From the NCBI RefSeq assembly GCF_009762775.1, contig NZ_CP046401.1:4798001-4862000 (forward strand): a DNA stretch of 64,000 bases, given 5' to 3'. Positions 1 through 8,248 of the stretch are shown piece after piece. Source of the stretch: Maribellus comscasis. Lineage in GTDB: Bacteria > Bacteroidota > Bacteroidia > Bacteroidales > Prolixibacteraceae. Position 1 is the stretch's first letter. Each line of letters begins with the position of its first letter. The position numbers were made by a program, and so were the translations under genes. The notes below the pieces were generated by a model. It was not told where the DNA came from. It saw nothing but the letters and a program-made list of their open reading frames with translations, and did not search any database.

Positions 1-1088
1 CCAAATCCGTAATCATAATTGCTGTAAATCAGCGAACTATTCAGAAATAATTTGTTATTAAACACATGATTCCATCTAAATGTGCCGGTTTTGTTTCCCC
101 ATTTCAAAGCAAAAAGTTCGTCGATATTAAATACATCGCGCCCCAAATACCCGGATAAATACACCCGGTTTTTGTCGTTTATTTTGTAATTGGCTTTAAC
201 ATTTAAGTCGTAGAAATAGAGGTCGGTTTTTTTCTGTGTTTTGTTTTTTGAAAATATCAAAAACATGTCGGCGTAACTTCTGCGCCCGGAAATAATAAAC
301 GAACCTTTGTCTTTTACAATGGGCGATTCAAGGGTTAAGCGCGAAGATAATAATCCCAAACCACCGGAAGCCGCAAACTTTTTTGAGTTTCCGTCATTCA
401 TCTGAATATCAAGAATGGAAGACAAACGCCCACCGTAATTTGCAGGTGCATTTCCTTTGTATAACTCCAAATCTTTAATGGCATCGGAATTAAAAACGGA
501 GAAAAATCCCATCAGGTGCGAAGCGCTGTAAACCGGTGCTTCATCAAGGACAATCAGATTTTGGTCAACACCTCCGCCGCGTACATAAAATCCGGAAGTT
601 CCTTCAATGCCAGAACTTACGCCCGGTAAAAGCTGGATGGTTTTCAGGATATCCTGCTCGCCGAGAATAACGGGAATCATTTTTGTTTCTTTAGGAGAAA
701 GTTTCGTAACTCCCATTACTGCTTTTCTGATATTCTTGTCTTCGGCTTCACTGCGAATTACAATTTCATCCATTTCAGTGGATGCGGGCTGCAATTCGAT
801 GTCTTTTGTATTGTCAGCCAAAAGTTCTGTTGGTAGCAAAATGTTTTCATAACCGATGTATGAATACCGTACCGTATAAGCTCCTTTCGGCAGTGTCAAC
901 GAATAAAATCCATAGGCATTGGTTGCTGTTCCGGTTTCCAGTTCCTCAACATAAATGGTTGAACCAATTAGACCTTCGCCAGTTTCGGCGCTCTTTACAT
1001 AACCGCTTATGGTTACGTTATCATCAGCAAAAACTGATGTAGCGGATATGAATATTGTAATCAGGCTTAATAATAATCTGTTTTTCAT
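1..1088 (-). CDS. TonB-dependent receptor, N-terminal part (gene runs off the left edge)
   Basis: The reverse strand reads from an ATG at 1088 through the left edge without a stop, about 362 codons. It starts with a signal peptide (MKNRLLLSLITIFISATSVFA). A carboxypeptidase-regulatory-like beta-sandwich follows (about residues 25-105; GYVKSAETGEGLIGSTIYVE), then a TonB plug domain (about 115-225) containing LLPGVSSGIEGTSGFYVRGG and VLDEAPVYSASHLMGFF, then the first barrel strands. This is the usual layout of Bacteroidota outer-membrane receptors for TonB-driven import. No STN domain is present, unlike the SusC protein at 16.6 kb. The substrate cannot be told from this part. The gene lies downstream of a DUF4386 gene and has its own 189-bp leader with an operator-like motif. 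The family call is secure; the length is truncated only by the window. Confidence 0.9.
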   Translation of the reverse strand, partial: MKNRLLLSLITIFISATSVFADDNVTISGYVKSAETGEGLIGSTIYVEELETGTATNAYGFYSLTLPKGAYTVRYSYIGYENILLPTELLADNTKDIELQPASTEMDEIVIRSEAEDKNIRKAVMGVTKLSPKETKMIPVILGEQDILKTIQLLPGVSSGIEGTSGFYVRGGGVDQNLIVLDEAPVYSASHLMGFFSVFNSDAIKDLELYKGNAPANYGGRLSSILDIQMNDGNSKKFAASGGLGLLSSRLTLESPIVKDKGSFIISGRRSYADMFLIFSKNKTQKKTDLYFYDLNVKANYKINDKNRVYLSGYLGRDVFNIDELFALKWGNKTGTFRWNHVFNNKLFLNSSLIYSNYDYGF

Positions 1089-1115
1089 CTTGTTTAATTA
1101 AATATTGTTTGGAAT

Positions 1116-1123
1116 CAAAATTA
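1116..1123 (-). promoter_or_regulatory. candidate -7 promoter element for the TonB receptor
   Basis: On the minus strand this reads TAATTTTG, which fits the Bacteroidota -7 consensus TAnnTTTG, 28 bases upstream of the receptor start codon. I do not see a good -33 TTG at the expected 19-21 bp spacing, so this is a weak prediction. It lies just downstream of the CGGACGTT/AAGTCGGAC motif at 1162-1188, as an activator-dependent promoter would. Confidence 0.3.
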
Positions 1124-1161
1124 GAGATACAAGTGTTTGAGGGCGACGTTTTTAAGAAAGC

Positions 1162-1188
1162 CGGACGTTCGGATTCCCAAAGTCGGAC
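1162..1188 (-). promoter_or_regulatory. operator-like motif (type B), CGGACGTT-N10-AAGTCGGAC
   Basis: The plus strand reads CGGACGTT, ten bases, AAGTCGGAC. The same arrangement with the same 10-base spacer occurs at 14394-14420. In both places the motif starts 74 bp upstream of the likely start codon of a minus-strand gene (1088 here, 14320 there). The left half also contains GTTCGGA at 1167-1173, the core of the related type A motif at 3084, 6404 and 12394. Binding by one of the local AraC regulators is inference. Confidence 0.4.
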
Positions 1189-1277
1189 TTTATTGTTTTC
1201 TGTTTAACTGAAATGAATTAAAAAAGTACTTGTTTTTTGTTTCTGTTTTCTTAATAACCTATTCTGATATTTTCATT

Positions 1278-1994
1278 TTAGCTTTGAAGCTTTAACTCGT
1301 TTACTGATTTATACATTGTTTTGGGCTTCCCTCCACGAATAATCAACCAAAAGGCAAAACCAATTTCACCAAAAGCCATGGGTAAACTCAACACTGTTTC
1401 AACCGTTTTTATTTGGTTGTCAAATTGGGGAAGAAAGATTTTTACGCTGTGAATAACCACGTATGATACTGCGGTAAAAACCAATAATATTCCCCAGAAA
1501 TTGTGAATGCTTTTTGATTGAAATGCCAAAATTCCAAGAAACAAAAGATGGAATCCAAAAATTATCAGCCCAAACGACCATGTAGATTCAAACGAATCCA
1601 AATAGCTCATAATTTGTTTACTTGCCATTTGAGCTTGCGTAATATTTCCATTTAGAATTTTGAGAACATAGATTAAATTCAATATGGCAATCCCAAAAAT
1701 GAACACAAAAACGATTCGCAATGCTGCGGTGAGATACAAAAGTTTTTTGTTTTTATTTCTGAAAAAAACAAAGAGTGCCCAGGCAACCAAAATATCACAC
1801 AAAAGAATAAAATGCCACCCAATAATTTCTGTACGGAAAAGCCATCGATGAGATTTTAAATTACCAACAGTAACTTCAGGATTCCCCGGAACTACAAGTG
1901 TACTGTGTGCATAGCCAAAAGTGAATGCCGCAATCACTGCCATTATTAATAATGCTATCCCAGCCATTAATGCAGAATTTCTTTTCGTTGTCAT
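1278..1994 (-). CDS. DUF4386-family membrane protein
   Basis: This 238-residue protein has about six hydrophobic segments: one near residues 9-27, one around WHFILLCDILVAWALFVFF (about 60-80), and four more to about residue 225. It resembles the DUF4386 family, which are small integral membrane proteins of unknown function common in Bacteroidota and Actinobacteria. There is no signal peptide beyond the first membrane segment. It begins 11 bases after the stop of the dehydrogenase gene at 2006-3025, so the two are probably co-transcribed. Nothing in the sequence indicates an enzymatic role. The family assignment is from recognised sequence pattern and the function is unknown. Confidence 0.75.
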   Translation of the reverse strand: MTTKRNSALMAGIALLIMAVIAAFTFGYAHSTLVVPGNPEVTVGNLKSHRWLFRTEIIGWHFILLCDILVAWALFVFFRNKNKKLLYLTAALRIVFVFIFGIAILNLIYVLKILNGNITQAQMASKQIMSYLDSFESTWSFGLIIFGFHLLFLGILAFQSKSIHNFWGILLVFTAVSYVVIHSVKIFLPQFDNQIKTVETVLSLPMAFGEIGFAFWLIIRGGKPKTMYKSVNELKLQS

Positions 1995-2005
1995 CTTCGT
2001 TAATT

Positions 2006-3025
2006 TTAAGGTTGAACAACAATTACTACATTTCCTTTTTTGTGGCCGGAAGCAATGTATGTGTGCGCTTCAGCAACTTTTTCCAGTGGATACTGACGAT
2101 CGAGCACCGTTTTTAAATGTCCTTCTTTAAAAAGCCCAATCAATTCGACAAATAAATTTTGTAGCTCCTCGTCGGAACGGAGTCCAGTGGCAGCAAATTT
2201 GGCTTTCCTTTTACTAAAGGCAGAAGTCCACATCATTTGCAAAAGCAGTGAAAACTTAAGCACCGGCGATAAATACAGACCGTTTTCCGAAAGGATATTT
2301 TTATTTTTTGAAAAAGAACTTTTTCCAATCGTATCAAAAACCACATCGTAGGTTTGGCTCATTTTCGTAAAATCTTTTTTTGTGTAGTCAATAACCTTAT
2401 CGGCTCCCAGCGATTTTACCAACCCTACATTCCGGGTACTGCAAACAGCAGTTACTTCAGCTCCCATAAATTTGGCAATTTGTATAGCAGATGTTCCGAG
2501 GCTGCCCGAAGCACCATTGATTAAAACGCTTTGTCCGGGTTTTATTTTTGCAATTTCTTTAAGGAAATTCAGTGAAGTAACATGTCCGTCGCCAAAAGTG
2601 GCGCCGTCAGCGTAGCTCATATTTTCAGGCATGGGCAGAATCACTCCGTTTTCAGGAATGGTAAAATATTCCGCATTGGTGCTAAATCCGAGTGTGGTTT
2701 CACCAAAAACCCGGTCGCCCGGTTTGAAATTTCTAACCTTCTCACCTACGGTTTCAACAATGCCGGCAAAACCTGTTCCCGGAATGGCATGTTTGGGTTT
2801 TGTGAGACCGGTCATTAATCTTCCGAAATATGGTTTCCCTGTTCTCATCATTCCATCCGCAGTAGTAGCCGAAGATGCATAAACTTTTACCAGCACCTCA
2901 TTGCCTTTGGGTTGTGGTTTGTCCACTTCCCGTAATTGCAGCACATCCGGTGCTCCGTAACCTGTAGCGACAATTGCTTTCATTTTTTCTTTCATCACAT
3001 TTATTTTTATTGTTTTACTTTTCAT
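2006..3025 (-). CDS. NAD(P)-dependent medium-chain dehydrogenase/quinone oxidoreductase-like
   Basis: The product is 339 residues. A GroES-like N-terminal domain (about 15-120, with KPGDRVFGE near 103) precedes a Rossmann domain whose nucleotide-binding stretch is VLINGASGSLGTSAIQIAKF (about 163-182). The cysteine-rich structural zinc loop of classical alcohol dehydrogenases is absent, so this is a zinc-independent MDR enzyme of the quinone-reductase type that reduces quinones or enones with NAD(P)H. The substrate is unknown. Internal methionines at 2995 and 2983 are alternative starts. The 3025 start is kept because it places the tandem operator repeats at the same distance as in the neighbouring regulated genes. 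It is followed closely by the DUF4386 gene. Confidence 0.85.
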   Translation of the reverse strand: MKSKTIKINVMKEKMKAIVATGYGAPDVLQLREVDKPQPKGNEVLVKVYASSATTADGMMRTGKPYFGRLMTGLTKPKHAIPGTGFAGIVETVGEKVRNFKPGDRVFGETTLGFSTNAEYFTIPENGVILPMPENMSYADGATFGDGHVTSLNFLKEIAKIKPGQSVLINGASGSLGTSAIQIAKFMGAEVTAVCSTRNVGLVKSLGADKVIDYTKKDFTKMSQTYDVVFDTIGKSSFSKNKNILSENGLYLSPVLKFSLLLQMMWTSAFSKRKAKFAATGLRSDEELQNLFVELIGLFKEGHLKTVLDRQYPLEKVAEAHTYIASGHKKGNVVIVVQP

Positions 3026-3083
3026 TTGATTTGATTTTCAACGAAATCATGAAGCAAATGTAGCGGAGCCACGAATGACAAAA

Positions 3084-3125
3084 GTTCGGAATAACTGTGG
3101 AGAGGTTCGGAATTATAATTTCGGG
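3084..3125 (-). promoter_or_regulatory. tandem AraC-type operator candidate (type A), GTTCGGA repeats 21 bp apart
   Basis: GTTCGGA occurs at 3084-3090 and again at 3105-3111, exactly 21 bp apart (two helical turns). The second copy continues as GTTCGGAATTATAA followed by CGG at 3122. The same two-repeat structure with the same extension is at 6404-6445, and the distal half is at 12394-12414. The repeats sit 59 and 80 bp upstream of the dehydrogenase start. A 21-bp direct repeat is the classic geometry for an AraC-family activator, and two such proteins are encoded at 6433-9442. The regulator assignment is inference. Confidence 0.55.
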
Positions 3126-3142
3126 CTAAAAAGTATGAATAT

Positions 3143-3185
3143 ATAAAAAAACAGACCTTCAAGGTTTCTGAAACCTTGAAGGTCT
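3143..3185 (-). terminator. rho-independent terminator after the serine hydrolase at 3218-4441
   Basis: A perfect 15-bp inverted repeat (AGACCTTCAAGGTTT, 3153-3167, and its complement 3171-3185) has a 3-base loop. Read on the minus strand it is followed by a run of seven T residues (plus-strand A tract just before 3153). It lies 33 bp beyond the stop of the upstream minus-strand gene. Confidence 0.8.
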
Positions 3186-3217
3186 AGGTTTATGTGATAT
3201 ATTGAAATATAAAATCT

Positions 3218-4441
3218 TTAGTCAATCATTTCAGCCACCTGCCACAAATCACCATCGCCGTAGTGTTCCAGTGAGTTGCCACAATGAACGATAATAATTT
3301 CTTTGTCTGGGATAACATAAATATTTTGTCCCAGGTTACCTGAAGCGGCAAACTGAAAAGTTGAATCGCAATTTGCATGTCCCCACCACTGGTAATTGTA
3401 ATATACATGCTTGCAGTTGTCTCCTCCAAACCAGCTGGGGTAAATATCCCGGGGAATCGATTTGTTTTCCCGTGTAGATTCCACCGCCCAGTTTTTTGAA
3501 ATGATTTGATTGCCGTCCCAATTACCGTCTTTCAGAAAAAGGCGACCAAACCGCGCATAATCTATGGCACGGGCAATTAACCGACTGGGCATGTATTCAA
3601 AACCCGATTTTTTGCTGTCGATGGAAAAAAGGGCGTCGTATTCCATTACCTGCGACCATAATTTTTCCTGCAAATATTCCGACACAGTTTTATGCGTTAC
3701 CCGTTCAATAATCAATCCCAGGTAACTTGTATTGTAATTGTTATACTGAAACGATTTGCCCGGTTCACGAGCAATGTCCACCTTTTTAAGCAACAGTTTC
3801 CGCACATTTGGATGGTAATAACCAATGGCTTCGTCGTGCCAGGGAAGGTGAATATAAGTGCCCGGAATGTACCCGGTAAAATATTTTAGTCCCGAGCGCA
3901 TTTCCAGCAAATTTTTTATTGTGATTTTTTCAAAATCGGAATTCCGTTCTTTTAGTTCCGGAATATATTTTGTCATCGGATCATCAACCCCGGAAATGAG
4001 TCCATCATCGATTGCTGCTCCGATTAGAAATGAAATAAACGATTTTGCCATCGATTGGGAATGAAAATAAGAATCTCTTGAAAAGCCGTTAAAATATTTC
4101 TCATAAAGGATAGTGTCTTTTCGGATAAAAATTAATGCAGTAGTTTGCGATTTTTCCGCCCACTCCTCAAACGAACCAAACCCGGAACGATCAACTCTGC
4201 CCTGAAACAAGGATTCCACATAATCTTCATCCAGATTCTTTGTAAACTGAAACGTATTTTTCGAGCCTTCAATATGCCTGTTTTCATAAAGCTTGTAGTC
4301 GTAAACATCGGCTACATTTTGTGTGATTAGCCGGTAAACATAGGTTGGAGAATATTTTATTGATAATATCATTAAAAAGGCTACGATTAAAAAAAGTGGA
4401 GTAAGAAGAATAATTTTTATGGCTCTCAGTACTTTTTTCAT
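3218..4441 (-). CDS. serine hydrolase, beta-lactamase/DD-peptidase fold (membrane-anchored)
   Basis: This 407-residue protein has one N-terminal hydrophobic anchor (about residues 10-28) and an exported catalytic domain of the class C beta-lactamase/PBP4-like family. The nucleophile motif SMAK is at residues 130-133 and the Tyr-x-Asn motif YNN is at 233-235. Such enzymes include esterases, D-amino-acid peptidases and cell-wall carboxypeptidases. True beta-lactamase activity cannot be inferred. It is one of three members of this superfamily within 8 kb. Upstream, at about 4513-4529, GTTCCGGG and GTTCGC resemble the local operator core but do not show the 21-bp spacing. The strong hairpin at 3153 ends the transcript. 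Confidence 0.85.
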   Translation of the reverse strand: MKKVLRAIKIILLTPLFLIVAFLMILSIKYSPTYVYRLITQNVADVYDYKLYENRHIEGSKNTFQFTKNLDEDYVESLFQGRVDRSGFGSFEEWAEKSQTTALIFIRKDTILYEKYFNGFSRDSYFHSQSMAKSFISFLIGAAIDDGLISGVDDPMTKYIPELKERNSDFEKITIKNLLEMRSGLKYFTGYIPGTYIHLPWHDEAIGYYHPNVRKLLLKKVDIAREPGKSFQYNNYNTSYLGLIIERVTHKTVSEYLQEKLWSQVMEYDALFSIDSKKSGFEYMPSRLIARAIDYARFGRLFLKDGNWDGNQIISKNWAVESTRENKSIPRDIYPSWFGGDNCKHVYYNYQWWGHANCDSTFQFAASGNLGQNIYVIPDKEIIIVHCGNSLEHYGDGDLWQVAEMID

Positions 4442-4575
4442 GTTGTGTATTTACTACGTTTAATTTTCTCTTTCTGATTTCAATAAAAACATAAAACAAA
4501 TGTAAAGGATATGTTCCGGGGAAAGTTCGCAAAAAGAATGTTACCATTTGGAGTTAAAAAGCCAAACAATTTTGC

Positions 4576-5154
4576 CTACTGCAACATCCTGGCAACCATA
4601 GGGCGGGTTATTTCAAGTTCCTTTAAATTAATTTTTAGTCCGAGTGGGGCTAATTGCTGCTGAATCATTTCATAAACAGGTTTCATTTCGTTGAATGGCA
4701 CAATTACAGATTCCCGGGGAGTTGCTCCATGGTTGTTTCGTATTGTTTTCTCCGCCCCGGCATCAACGAGCATTTGGACAATTTCAACACGGCAAAAAAA
4801 TGCGGCGGCGTGCAAGGCGGTTGAACCCTCATTATTTTTTATATCCAGTTCGGCATTAGCGTCAATTAACGCTTTTGCGATATCTGTTTTGCCAAAAGTA
4901 GTTGCGGTTATCAATGGCGTTGAACCACTCACCGGATCTTTTATATTGACGTCGCCTCCTTCCTTAATGTATTGTTTTACAGCTTCAAGATTGTTTGAAA
5001 TTATTGCAGACTGAATATCAATTTTGGGCTTTTCAACTTTTGATGTCATCTCAGGATAATTGTTTTCTGATTGAGAACTTGCATATGCAGATAAAACATT
5101 AGTAAAAGCAAAGCTTACGAACAGGATACAAAAATAGATGTTAAGAGTTTTCAT
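4576..5154 (-). CDS. exported ankyrin-repeat protein
   Basis: The product is 192 residues with a signal peptide (about residues 1-25, ending near LSAYAS). Three to four ankyrin repeats follow (about 55-150), including GSTPLITATTFGKTDIAKAL and GSTALHAAAFFCRVEIVQML. A C-terminal tail of about 45 residues has no repeat character. Ankyrin repeats mediate protein-protein contacts, so a periplasmic partner is expected but cannot be named. It is flanked by two serine hydrolase genes on the same strand, with 134 bp upstream to the first and 157 bp downstream to the second. No catalytic motif is visible. Confidence 0.85.
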   Translation of the reverse strand: MKTLNIYFCILFVSFAFTNVLSAYASSQSENNYPEMTSKVEKPKIDIQSAIISNNLEAVKQYIKEGGDVNIKDPVSGSTPLITATTFGKTDIAKALIDANAELDIKNNEGSTALHAAAFFCRVEIVQMLVDAGAEKTIRNNHGATPRESVIVPFNEMKPVYEMIQQQLAPLGLKINLKELEITRPMVARMLQ

Positions 5155-5311
5155 AATTTTAAATTTTAATATTTTAAGTTTGAAAATTGTTATACAAAAG
5201 GGATGTGTAATAGATTGAAAATTATCAATTTAGAGTAAAATAAAAATTGAGAAACAGCCGAAAGATTCTGATCCAACAAAACATTGAGCATAAAAGGCTA
5301 TTTAACCAGTA

Positions 5312-6349
5312 TTAAGAGTTTCTCTCTCGTCTCAGTATTTTTACAATACGCTTATAAACAATTTCCGACAAATTCCATGTATATCCGCCACTTGTATTTA
5401 CAAACTGAACAACGACTGCATCAATATCTTTGTGATACCTGGCAATACCAGAGTATCCTGGCAATAATCCTGTATGTCCATATTCATAAATAGATGAATA
5501 AATAGTTTGTTCATTATCATTTAGCAAAGAGCCATCGTTTAAAGCCCGCAAGAATATACCCACATCCTCTGCCGTGGCTACCATTGAACCGGCAGTATTC
5601 TTTAAATCGCCATCATAACTTACGTCATATCCGCTCATAACATCATCTAAATCTACTTCACTAAGTAAACTGTAAGTATTGTTCAGCCCAAGCGGTTTCA
5701 AAATTTCCCTCTTGATATATTGATGATAACTATATCCCAATGTTTTATCAAGGATTTCGCGTATCAACAAATAATTTGTATTTGAATAACTGTATTTTTT
5801 ATCAGGTTCAAATTCTGCGGGCTTATCCAGTACCAACTCCAGATTTTCTCTATTGTCTTTTGGCAGATGTCCCCAATAGCCAGGGGTGTCGGTAAAGTTG
5901 GGAATGCCACTTCTATGCTGCACCATCATTCTCAAGGTGATTTTATCAGCATTTTCAATTCTTTCCACCAATGCGGGAAAGTAATCAGCGAGTGTTTTAT
6001 CTAAAGACAAATGCTTGTCATTTACCAGTTTAGCAACGGCAACAGCAACATACAACTTGCTAATACTGGCAATTTTGAATAATGCTTGCGGGTCGGCGGG
6101 TATTTTACTTTTCCGGTCGTGCCATCCTGCGGCGTAAAAGCCGGGTTCTTTTCCGGCCTGATCGATATATACAATTATACCATCAAACCCATATTTTAAA
6201 CTTTCATCGAGCTGTTCCTGTACCGTTTTAGGTAGTGGTGTAATCCAGGCTTTTATCAGTATCCATGGTACAAAAAACATGGAAACGATGGTTCCAACCA
6301 ATAAACCTATTCTGAGTATTTGTTTTGTTTGTTTTTTTGTCATTATCAT
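5312..6349 (-). CDS. serine hydrolase, beta-lactamase/DD-peptidase fold
   Basis: From the ATG at 6349 the product is 345 residues. An N-terminal membrane segment (about 11-33) precedes the catalytic domain, with nucleophile motif SISK at 95-98, Tyr-x-Asn motif YSN at 188-190, and a late HTG triad (GHTGLLPG) in place of KTG. These three motifs define class C beta-lactamase-like serine hydrolases. The frame stays open to 6418, but that longer start would place the tandem operator at 6404-6445 inside the gene, so 6349 (or the ATG at 6343) is preferred. It lies directly downstream of the TolB/TPR/AraC regulator, which ends at 6433. Confidence 0.85.
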   Translation of the reverse strand: MIMTKKQTKQILRIGLLVGTIVSMFFVPWILIKAWITPLPKTVQEQLDESLKYGFDGIIVYIDQAGKEPGFYAAGWHDRKSKIPADPQALFKIASISKLYVAVAVAKLVNDKHLSLDKTLADYFPALVERIENADKITLRMMVQHRSGIPNFTDTPGYWGHLPKDNRENLELVLDKPAEFEPDKKYSYSNTNYLLIREILDKTLGYSYHQYIKREILKPLGLNNTYSLLSEVDLDDVMSGYDVSYDGDLKNTAGSMVATAEDVGIFLRALNDGSLLNDNEQTIYSSIYEYGHTGLLPGYSGIARYHKDIDAVVVQFVNTSGGYTWNLSEIVYKRIVKILRRERNS

Positions 6350-6403
6350 TTTGTTTATGTGATTTCTATGGTGGCAAAAATAATTGTTGAACAAACAACA
6401 GAA

Positions 6404-6445
6404 GTTCGTGATTTTCAATTAGAAGTTCGGAATTATAAAAACGAA
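6404..6445 (-). promoter_or_regulatory. tandem AraC-type operator candidate (type A) before the serine hydrolase
   Basis: GTTCGTG at 6404-6410 and GTTCGGA at 6425-6431 are 21 bp apart. The second copy continues as AATTATAA and then CGAA at 6442. This matches the site at 3084-3125 base for base over GTTCGGAATTATAA with identical spacing. The proximal repeat is 55 bp upstream of the ATG at 6349. The motif overlaps the stop codon of the AraC-domain regulator gene, so the hydrolase can be controlled separately from it. Confidence 0.55.
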
Positions 6446-8247
6446 CCCTTGTGTTTCAGGAACTCTTTTGGGGGCATTCCTGTTTCTTTTTTGAAATAAG
6501 TATTAAAAACGGTTTTGGAGTTGAAGCCGCTTTCATAAGCCAGCCCAATTAACGAAATATGACTATTCTCCGGATCTACAGCCAGTTTCTTGAAATATTC
6601 AATTCGATAGTAATTAATAAACTCGTTGAAGTTTTTGCCCATACGCTCATTCAGCAACCACGATAGTTTGTTGGGGTGAATTTCTACCTGATCGGCAAGC
6701 GAACGAAGCGAAAGATTCGGCACCAGAAACGGCTCTTCTTCACTGATGAAACGAATCAGCTTTTCGGTGTAAATATCGGCAGTTTCGGAATCTAAAAGAG
6801 GTGGTTTTTCTGAACTTGGTTTTATTACTGCTTCCGAATGTTGATACAGCTTCTTTCTGTATTTTTCATAACGCGAATCATTCTTTAATTGCTCGGCCAA
6901 AGGATCGGTATAACTCAACAACAAAACCGACGACTTCAGCTTAATTGCCTTATCCAGCCAGGCAAAAGCTTCGTCGTTTTTTCCCATGTTGGCGTAGGCC
7001 AGGTACAAATAAGAATGTGCCTGAAACGAAGTCGGTTTCTGCGCCTCCTCTAGCAATTGTGTAAAATATTGTTCTGTTTCTGCCTCATCTCCTTTAAGGA
7101 TGTTTGCAATACAAATGGTTCCTAGCCGCTCATCGTGAACAACAATTTCTTTGGGCATTTTCCCCAAAAAATTTATCGCCTCATCATACTGTCCCATTTT
7201 CAACAAGCAGTAACTGCGCACAATATAAGCCGGAATATTATACGAATTTTTCTCAAGACATTCATCGTACAATTTTAACGTCTCTGAATAATCTTCAAAA
7301 CGATAGTTATAATACGCCCTGTAAAACAATGTTTCCTGCGAAAGAGGATCGACAGTGTGTGCCATTTCCAGATGCTGCTTTGCTTTATCCATTTCTCCGG
7401 AGAGCATAAATAACATTGAAACAAACTGCTGCGCCTCCGGATAATTCGATTTTAATTCCACAGCCCGAAGTCCGTGACGAAAAGCCGCCTGAAAATCAGC
7501 GTTGTAAAAAAACGAAAAATTGGCTAATAAATAATGAACTCCGGCATTTTCAGGACTCAGGGAGTACGCCTTATTCATGTATTCACGCGATTTTGTCCAG
7601 GCTTCTTCCCTCGGCATCAATTCGGTAACTGCAAAAAAACTGTATGCATCAGCCAACCCCACAAGCGAATCTGTATGATTCGGGTCAAGCGCAATGGCTT
7701 TTTCAAAAAAATCAATGGCTTTGCGCGCATCCACCGGATTCCATTTATTAAAATGAAACCGGCCTTTCAGAAAAAATTCATAAGCATCGAGACTTTCCGT
7801 TTTCTTTTCTACCAGATGCTCCTGAATTTCAAAGTGCCCGTACTGTTCCCGAAGTTTTTCTGCAATCAGCAGACTAATTTCATCCTGAATCTCAAAAATA
7901 TTCTCCAGTTTCCGATCCCATGTCTCCGACCAAAAATGAAAGTCTTCTTCGGCATGTATCAACTGTGCCGTAATCCGTATTGTTTTAGCAGCCAGCCGAA
8001 CACTTCCTTCTAAAATAGTAGCAACATTCAACTCTTTTGCAATTTGTGTGATGGGAATGTTTTTATTTTTGAAATAAAATGAAGACGTTCTTGATGTGAC
8101 TTTTAAATGCTCAATACTGGCCAGTGCATTAATGATTTCCTCTGTTATTCCATCGCTGAAATATTCCATTTCTTCACTGCCGCTCATATTCACAAACGGA
8201 AGTACAGCTATCGTCTTTTCTGTAGGTTTTAGTTTTTCCAATTGCAT
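6433..8247 (-). CDS. TolB-like/TPR/AraC fusion transcriptional regulator
   Basis: Three parts are visible in 604 residues. The N-terminus (about 10-105) is the FlgO/TolB-like domain often attached to adenylate cyclases and sensor proteins, with KTIAVLPFVNMSGSEEMEYF and VATILEGSVR. The middle (about 165-430) is a run of TPR repeats rich in A-D-P and Y-S-P-N signatures. The C-terminus (about 500-600) is a two-helix-turn-helix AraC domain with SLIGLAYESGFNSKTVFNTY. No signal peptide or membrane segment is present, so it is a cytosolic regulator. It starts one base after the stop of the membrane AraC gene (8249-9442), indicating an operon. It is a prime candidate to bind the GTTCGGA operators nearby; the signal it senses is unknown. 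Confidence 0.85.
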   Translation of the reverse strand: MQLEKLKPTEKTIAVLPFVNMSGSEEMEYFSDGITEEIINALASIEHLKVTSRTSSFYFKNKNIPITQIAKELNVATILEGSVRLAAKTIRITAQLIHAEEDFHFWSETWDRKLENIFEIQDEISLLIAEKLREQYGHFEIQEHLVEKKTESLDAYEFFLKGRFHFNKWNPVDARKAIDFFEKAIALDPNHTDSLVGLADAYSFFAVTELMPREEAWTKSREYMNKAYSLSPENAGVHYLLANFSFFYNADFQAAFRHGLRAVELKSNYPEAQQFVSMLFMLSGEMDKAKQHLEMAHTVDPLSQETLFYRAYYNYRFEDYSETLKLYDECLEKNSYNIPAYIVRSYCLLKMGQYDEAINFLGKMPKEIVVHDERLGTICIANILKGDEAETEQYFTQLLEEAQKPTSFQAHSYLYLAYANMGKNDEAFAWLDKAIKLKSSVLLLSYTDPLAEQLKNDSRYEKYRKKLYQHSEAVIKPSSEKPPLLDSETADIYTEKLIRFISEEEPFLVPNLSLRSLADQVEIHPNKLSWLLNERMGKNFNEFINYYRIEYFKKLAVDPENSHISLIGLAYESGFNSKTVFNTYFKKETGMPPKEFLKHKGSFL

Positions 8248-8248
8248 T

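Noticed and set aside
607..1042. Two plus-strand open frames inside the TonB receptor region
   Set aside because: They are antisense shadows of the receptor's signal peptide, regulatory-like domain and plug, which are clear on the minus strand.
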